From Acidobacteriaceae bacterium (GTDB lineage: Bacteria; Acidobacteriota; Terriglobia; Terriglobales; Acidobacteriaceae): a DNA stretch of 9,696 bases. Shown here one piece after another: positions 7,425 through 9,696 of the stretch. The stretch's first letter is position 1; every line of letters starts with the position of its first letter. The stretch covers positions 1-9,696 of the forward strand of contig JASIJX010000636.1 of the NCBI GenBank assembly GCA_030049955.1, in the 5' to 3' direction. The position numbers and the translations under genes were made by a program. The notes below the pieces were generated by a model. It was not told the origin of the DNA. It did no database searches and saw nothing but the letters and a program-made list of their open reading frames with translations.

Positions 7425-7927
7425 GAGCATTGGGGTGGTGAAGGAGATGTGCGGATCCGTTTCTGTCAAGGTAACATCGCGTTCCGGTTCTGATGCAGTT
7501 GCTCTGGCATGAATTGTCGTCGCAAAGTTTGCGGACCGAGAAATGGCCGAAGTATGACTGGTGCGCTTTGCCCGATGGGCGTCGGCGGTCAGCCGGGTAG
7601 TTTTGCCTGCGCTGCGGACTAAGCCAAGTTGGCCTCGGCGAGGCGAAATTGTCTGCCGTGGAGTATCAGGTGCTTTCCAGAGCGGGTGACGAGCCTATTT
7701 TACCCGTCCCTCCGCAAGCGTCAGCAGTTCGCTGCACAGCACACTCTAGCGAACTTCACAGCGGGCTAATCTATGCTGGCCAAATAACGGAAGAGAAGAA
7801 AAAAATGGAGATATTGGCGATCAATCTCGCTGCGTGAAACACTTCGAATTATCTGTTTTGCATATAACCTCTCAATATGGGGCATATAGGCCGCGCCTAA
7901 AGGGTTGATCTGGAGTTCCGATTGACC
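7425..7927. other. Non-coding or decayed stretch between the regulator and the IS66 left end
   Basis: About 500 bp hold no convincing intact gene. The only coding-like signal is a short plus-strand frame (7493-7837) broken by one in-frame TAG, listed separately. No tRNA, clear hairpin terminator after the regulator, or repeat array was seen. Confidence 0.6.
7493..7837 (+). pseudogene. Possible decayed small gene with an internal stop, unrecognised
   Basis: A single plus-strand frame runs from ATG 7493 to TGA at 7837 with one in-frame TAG at about 7598. Text on both sides looks coding: TEKWPKYDWCALPDGRRR before the stop, then FCLRCGL and LSAVEYQVLSRAGDEP after it. A C-x2-C pair follows directly after the stop. 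I do not recognise the family. The downstream end (MEILAINLAA) faintly resembles the first residues of IS110-type transposases, but it terminates at once. It could equally be chance open frame. Confidence 0.25.
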
Positions 7928-7986
7928 GTAAGCGTAGGCGGATTCCCCTCTAGTTCTGATCGCGTGTTGGGTCTGAAGATCACTTC

Positions 7987-8373
7987 ATGGCGCAGGCAGA
8001 AGAAGTTGTTTCCGTTCGGCGTGTTCGAAGATGGCGGTCGGTTTCAGAGAAGCGTCAGATTGTGCAGTTGACTCTGGAGCCAGGCGCGAGCGTAGCCGAG
8101 GTGGCGCGGGCACACGGCGTAAACGCTAACCAAGTGTTCAAGTGGCGCCGCGCCTTCGAGCGGGGAGAACTGGTCGAACCCTGCGCTCTGCTTCCTGTTT
8201 CGGTCTCAGGAGCAAGTGATCTTTCCAGTGAGGCGTCGAACAGGTTGGAAGAGGAACCATCAGCGACCAACGGCGCGATCCACATCGAGTTACCTGGCCG
8301 GGCGATGATCAGCGTGGAGAGCGGTGCTGATCCCAAATTGCTGCGTTCCATCCTGGAGAGCCTGGGCAAGTGA
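7987..8373 (+). CDS. tnpA: IS66 family accessory protein TnpA (OrfA)
   Basis: This 128-residue protein has the full usual length of IS66 TnpA. An N-terminal helix-turn-helix spans about residues 18-57 (EKRQIVQLTLEPGASVAEVA, then HGVNANQVFKWRRAFERGEL). A variable linker follows, then the conserved C-terminal block IHIELPGRAMISVESGADP ending in LLRSILESLGK. TnpA is one of three proteins IS66 elements need for transposition, probably as a DNA-binding component. The frame is intact, yet the element is broken downstream, so it cannot act alone. The stop overlaps the tnpB start (GTGA at 8370-8373), typical of IS66 coupling. Confidence 0.94.
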   Translation: MAQAEEVVSVRRVRRWRSVSEKRQIVQLTLEPGASVAEVARAHGVNANQVFKWRRAFERGELVEPCALLPVSVSGASDLSSEASNRLEEEPSATNGAIHIELPGRAMISVESGADPKLLRSILESLGK

Positions 8374-8435
8374 TCGGGCTTCCGGCTGGGACGAAGATAT
8401 GGATTGCTGGAGGCGTGACCGACATGCGGCGCGGC
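8370..8435 (+). pseudogene. tnpB: IS66 TnpB (OrfB) 5' fragment, split by group II intron
   Basis: The 22 codons from GTG 8370 read through LPAGTKIWIAGGVTDMRRG, the strongly conserved start of IS66 TnpB. Homology then stops exactly at a codon boundary where the intron consensus GTGTG begins. In frame, translation would end two codons later (GTG TGA). The normal continuation after MRRG (a phenylalanine and the rest of the roughly 115-residue protein) is not found anywhere in the window, because the intron 3' end and downstream exon are deleted. Confidence 0.9.
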
Positions 8436-8592
8436 GTGTGACATGAAGCTGATTCAACGATTGTTCAACATGGACACATCATGAACCGAAGCACCGAACC
8501 TGCGGGTCCGTCCGCAGTAGTCTATCGGCACCGGCGTGATTGGTAACGATCGGGTCGGAAGCTGTCGAGACAATATCCTCCGCGCAAGCGGT

Positions 8593-8616
8593 GGAGATTG
8601 CCGCGAGGGAATCTCC
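8593..8616 (+). ncRNA. EBS1 stem-loop of the group II intron domain I
   Basis: GGAGATT (8593-8599) and AATCTCC (8610-8616) form a perfect 7-bp stem closing a 10-nt loop that begins GCCGCG (8600-8605). Those six bases are exactly complementary to CGCGGC (8430-8435), the last six bases of tnpB before the intron. This is the arrangement expected for EBS1 pairing with IBS1. It marks both the 5' splice site and the target recognition of the intron. Confidence 0.8.
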
Positions 8617-9037
8617 TTGACTGCCAGCGTCAAAGTGGTCAGAGGGTTAGACTGGACGACACGCCCAACATATGTGAACCGCCGCAGGCATCGTTAGCAT
8701 GGACCAGCCAAAGACGCTGACAGGCTGAGGCCGAAACGGTAAAGCAGTCGGCTGACCTAATAACCCTGATAGGTCACACGGACATTCGGACTGCCGGTGT
8801 GAAGGCGGAGGCTAAATCAGTCCTGTCGTTAAATCAAGACATGGGAACCCCGCTGGCCTCCCGAGAATTGGGGAAAGCGCCTCGCAAGAGTCGCCGACAG
8901 GTTTGCGGGGAGAGGATGCTGGAAAAAGCAAAGGCCGTTCTGTAATGGGGCGGATAGGAAGCGGCAACTTCTCTGCGATAAGCAGGCAGACTTCCAGCAG
9001 GTCATGAAGGACGAGAAAGCAGGCAGAACCATCATAT

Positions 9038-9044
9038 GAGGAAA
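9038..9044 (+). promoter_or_regulatory. Shine-Dalgarno that decides the start of the intron-encoded protein
   Basis: GAGGAAA lies 6 nt before ATG 9051 and overlaps the alternative ATG at 9036. It makes 9051 the likelier initiation codon. Confidence 0.55.
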
Positions 9045-9050
9045 TCGCAA

Positions 9051-9344
9051 ATGAACGCGGACAACGCGTGTGCATCCTCAGCCGCCGTAACCCACTGGGA
9101 CCAGATCGCCTGGAAACGATGTGAACGGCAGGTAGCTCGGCTGCAGGCGCGTATCGTCAAGGCATCGCGGGAAAGACGCTGGGGCAAGGTCAAAGCCTTG
9201 CAACGGCTGCTTACCTGCTCGTTTAGCGGCAAGGCCCTGGCCGTGAAACGAGTGACAGAAAACAAGGGCAAACGAACCTCGGGCGTGGACCATGTACTTT
9301 GGTCTACGCCGCTGTCCAAACTCAAAGCGATTGTAACCGTGTAG
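9051..9344 (+). pseudogene. ltrA: Group II intron reverse transcriptase/maturase, N-terminal fragment (RVT_N)
   Basis: The 97-codon frame from ATG 9051 carries the N-terminal RVT_N domain of intron-encoded proteins. Key segments are WDQIAWKRCERQVARLQARI, VKASRERRWGKVKALQRLL, FSGKALAVKRVTENKGKRTS and GVDHVLWSTPLSKLKAIVT. Full-length proteins run to 400-600 residues, with RT motifs, an X/maturase domain and often an HNH endonuclease. All of these are missing: the frame ends in TAG right after IVTV, with unrelated sequence beyond. GVDH replaces the usual GVDG. It would have served splicing and mobility of the surrounding intron and is non-functional as it stands. Confidence 0.9.
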
Positions 9345-9369
9345 CGATTCTTAGGCGTGATCGGGCCTT

Positions 9370-9696
9370 CTATGCACTAGGAATTTCCGCACAAGACTCC
9401 TGAGAGCTCATGCCGCCAGCTGGAACCAGCAGACCACCGTCAACAACAAGCGAAGTTCCAGTAATAAAAGACGCCCAATCGCTTGCGAGAAAGGCGATCG
9501 CCCTGGCAACTTCCTCCGGCTGTCCAATCCTGCCCAGTGCGTGCATTTGACGAAAGGTTGCAGTAGTCGATTCGGGAGAAGGCGTGCTGCCGGCTACCCA
9601 GCGCAGCAGAGGAGTGTCAATCGACCCGGGACACACACAATTCGCGCGGATATGCTCGCGCGCAAAGTCGAGTGCAATCGAACGAGTGACACCCAT
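9370..9696 (-). CDS. Short-chain dehydrogenase/reductase, partial (N-terminal part beyond right edge)
   Basis: The 108 visible codons are the C-terminal part of a classical SDR. The methionine at the window edge is probably internal: the text after it (GVTRSIALDFA) normally follows the catalytic YxxxK, which must lie off the window. Recognisable elements are IRANCVCPGSIDTPLL, ALGRIGQPEEVARAIAFLAS, DWASFITGTSLVVDGG and a short tail LLVPAGGMSSQES. The substrate cannot be read. It points toward the mobile-element scar and in the same direction as the sugar-acid operon, so a role as an aldose or polyol dehydrogenase feeding the lactonase is possible but unproven. The stop lies about 30 bp from the end of intron homology, so the insertion or deletion left its C-terminus intact or nearly so. 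Confidence 0.88.
   Translation of the reverse strand: MGVTRSIALDFAREHIRANCVCPGSIDTPLLRWVAGSTPSPESTTATFRQMHALGRIGQPEEVARAIAFLASDWASFITGTSLVVDGGLLVPAGGMSSQESCAEIPSA

Larger units (their letters stand above)
7928..8435 (+). mobile_element. IS66-family element, left part, interrupted by a group II intron
   Basis: The left terminus is recognised by GTAAGCG at 7928-7934, the usual outer bases of IS66-family terminal inverted repeats, 59 bp before an intact tnpA. tnpB starts with a GTGA overlap of the tnpA stop but is broken after codon 22 by the intron. The rest of tnpB, tnpC and the right inverted repeat are not in the window. The 8 bp before the terminus (7920-7927) would be the target duplication, but its partner copy cannot be found. 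Confidence 0.85.
8436..9344 (+). mobile_element. Group II intron, 5' part (ribozyme domains I to IV start plus truncated RT gene)
   Basis: The element starts with GTGTG (8436-8440), the GUGYG 5' consensus of group II introns, directly at the break in IS66 tnpB. About 600 nt of GC-rich, hairpin-rich non-coding sequence follow, as expected for domains I-III. An open frame for an intron-encoded reverse transcriptase then begins in what would be domain IV. One domain I hairpin (8500-8517, CTGCGG/CCGCAG) and the EBS1 loop (8593-8616) can be read directly. No domain V/VI sequence is present downstream, so the copy is truncated and cannot splice. The right boundary is approximate, since recognisable intron sequence fades near 9335-9345. 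Confidence 0.86.

Noticed and set aside
7805..7837. Possible IS110-type transposase start (MEILAINLAA)
   Set aside because: Only ten codons before a stop, with no further IS110 similarity downstream; likely coincidence.
9357..9370. GTGATCGGGC repeated from the tnpB start (8370-8379), near the deletion junction
   Set aside because: Ten matching bases without further alignment are too few to claim a second tnpB fragment or a recombination site.

Overview
The window looks like a chromosomal accessory segment of a Gram-negative soil or plant-associated bacterium. A proteobacterium (alpha or beta) fits best. This rests on the family mix: a UxuA-type mannonate dehydratase, a glucarate-dehydratase-like enolase, a DHRS6-type SDR, an FAH-family hydrolase, IS66 and an RVT_N-type group II intron. 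Some of these families also occur in Acidobacteria, so the taxonomic call is an inference and not a firm identification.

Left part (1-5878, all minus strand): a tightly packed six-gene sugar-acid catabolic operon. In transcription order it holds an enolase-superfamily acid-sugar dehydratase (5878-4610), an SMP-30/gluconolactonase-type lactonase (4557-3664), a UxuA-family mannonate dehydratase (3547-2276), a BDH2/DHRS6-like short-chain dehydrogenase (2263-1520), a fumarylacetoacetate-hydrolase-family enzyme (1478-618), and an aminoglycoside-phosphotransferase-fold kinase that runs off the left edge (608-<1). Lactonase, dehydratase, 2-keto-3-deoxy-acid dehydrogenase and diketo-acid hydrolase are the steps of the non-phosphorylative L-fuconate/L-rhamnonate type route, which ends in pyruvate plus a small hydroxy acid. 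The second dehydratase (UxuA) and the terminal kinase are not part of that textbook route. No transporter, KDG kinase or KDPG aldolase is visible.

Middle (5879-7424): a divergent intergenic region of about 370 bp with a strong inverted repeat, then a plus-strand regulator (start taken at 6246). The regulator joins an IclR-type winged HTH to a periplasmic-binding-protein-like sugar sensor. It is the obvious candidate local regulator of the operon.

Right part (7425-9696): about 500 bp of non-coding or decayed DNA, then a nested mobile-element scar. The left end of an IS66-family element (terminus at 7928, intact tnpA, first 22 codons of tnpB) is interrupted exactly at a codon boundary by the 5' end of a group II intron (GTGTG at 8436). 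The intron's EBS1 loop (8600-8605) is complementary to the six exon bases just before the insertion point. The intron-encoded reverse transcriptase is cut off after its N-terminal RVT_N domain near 9340, and neither the intron 3' end nor the IS66 right end is present. Beyond the scar lies the C-terminal part of another minus-strand SDR (9370->9696), which may once have been closer to the operon as an aldose or sugar-acid dehydrogenase.
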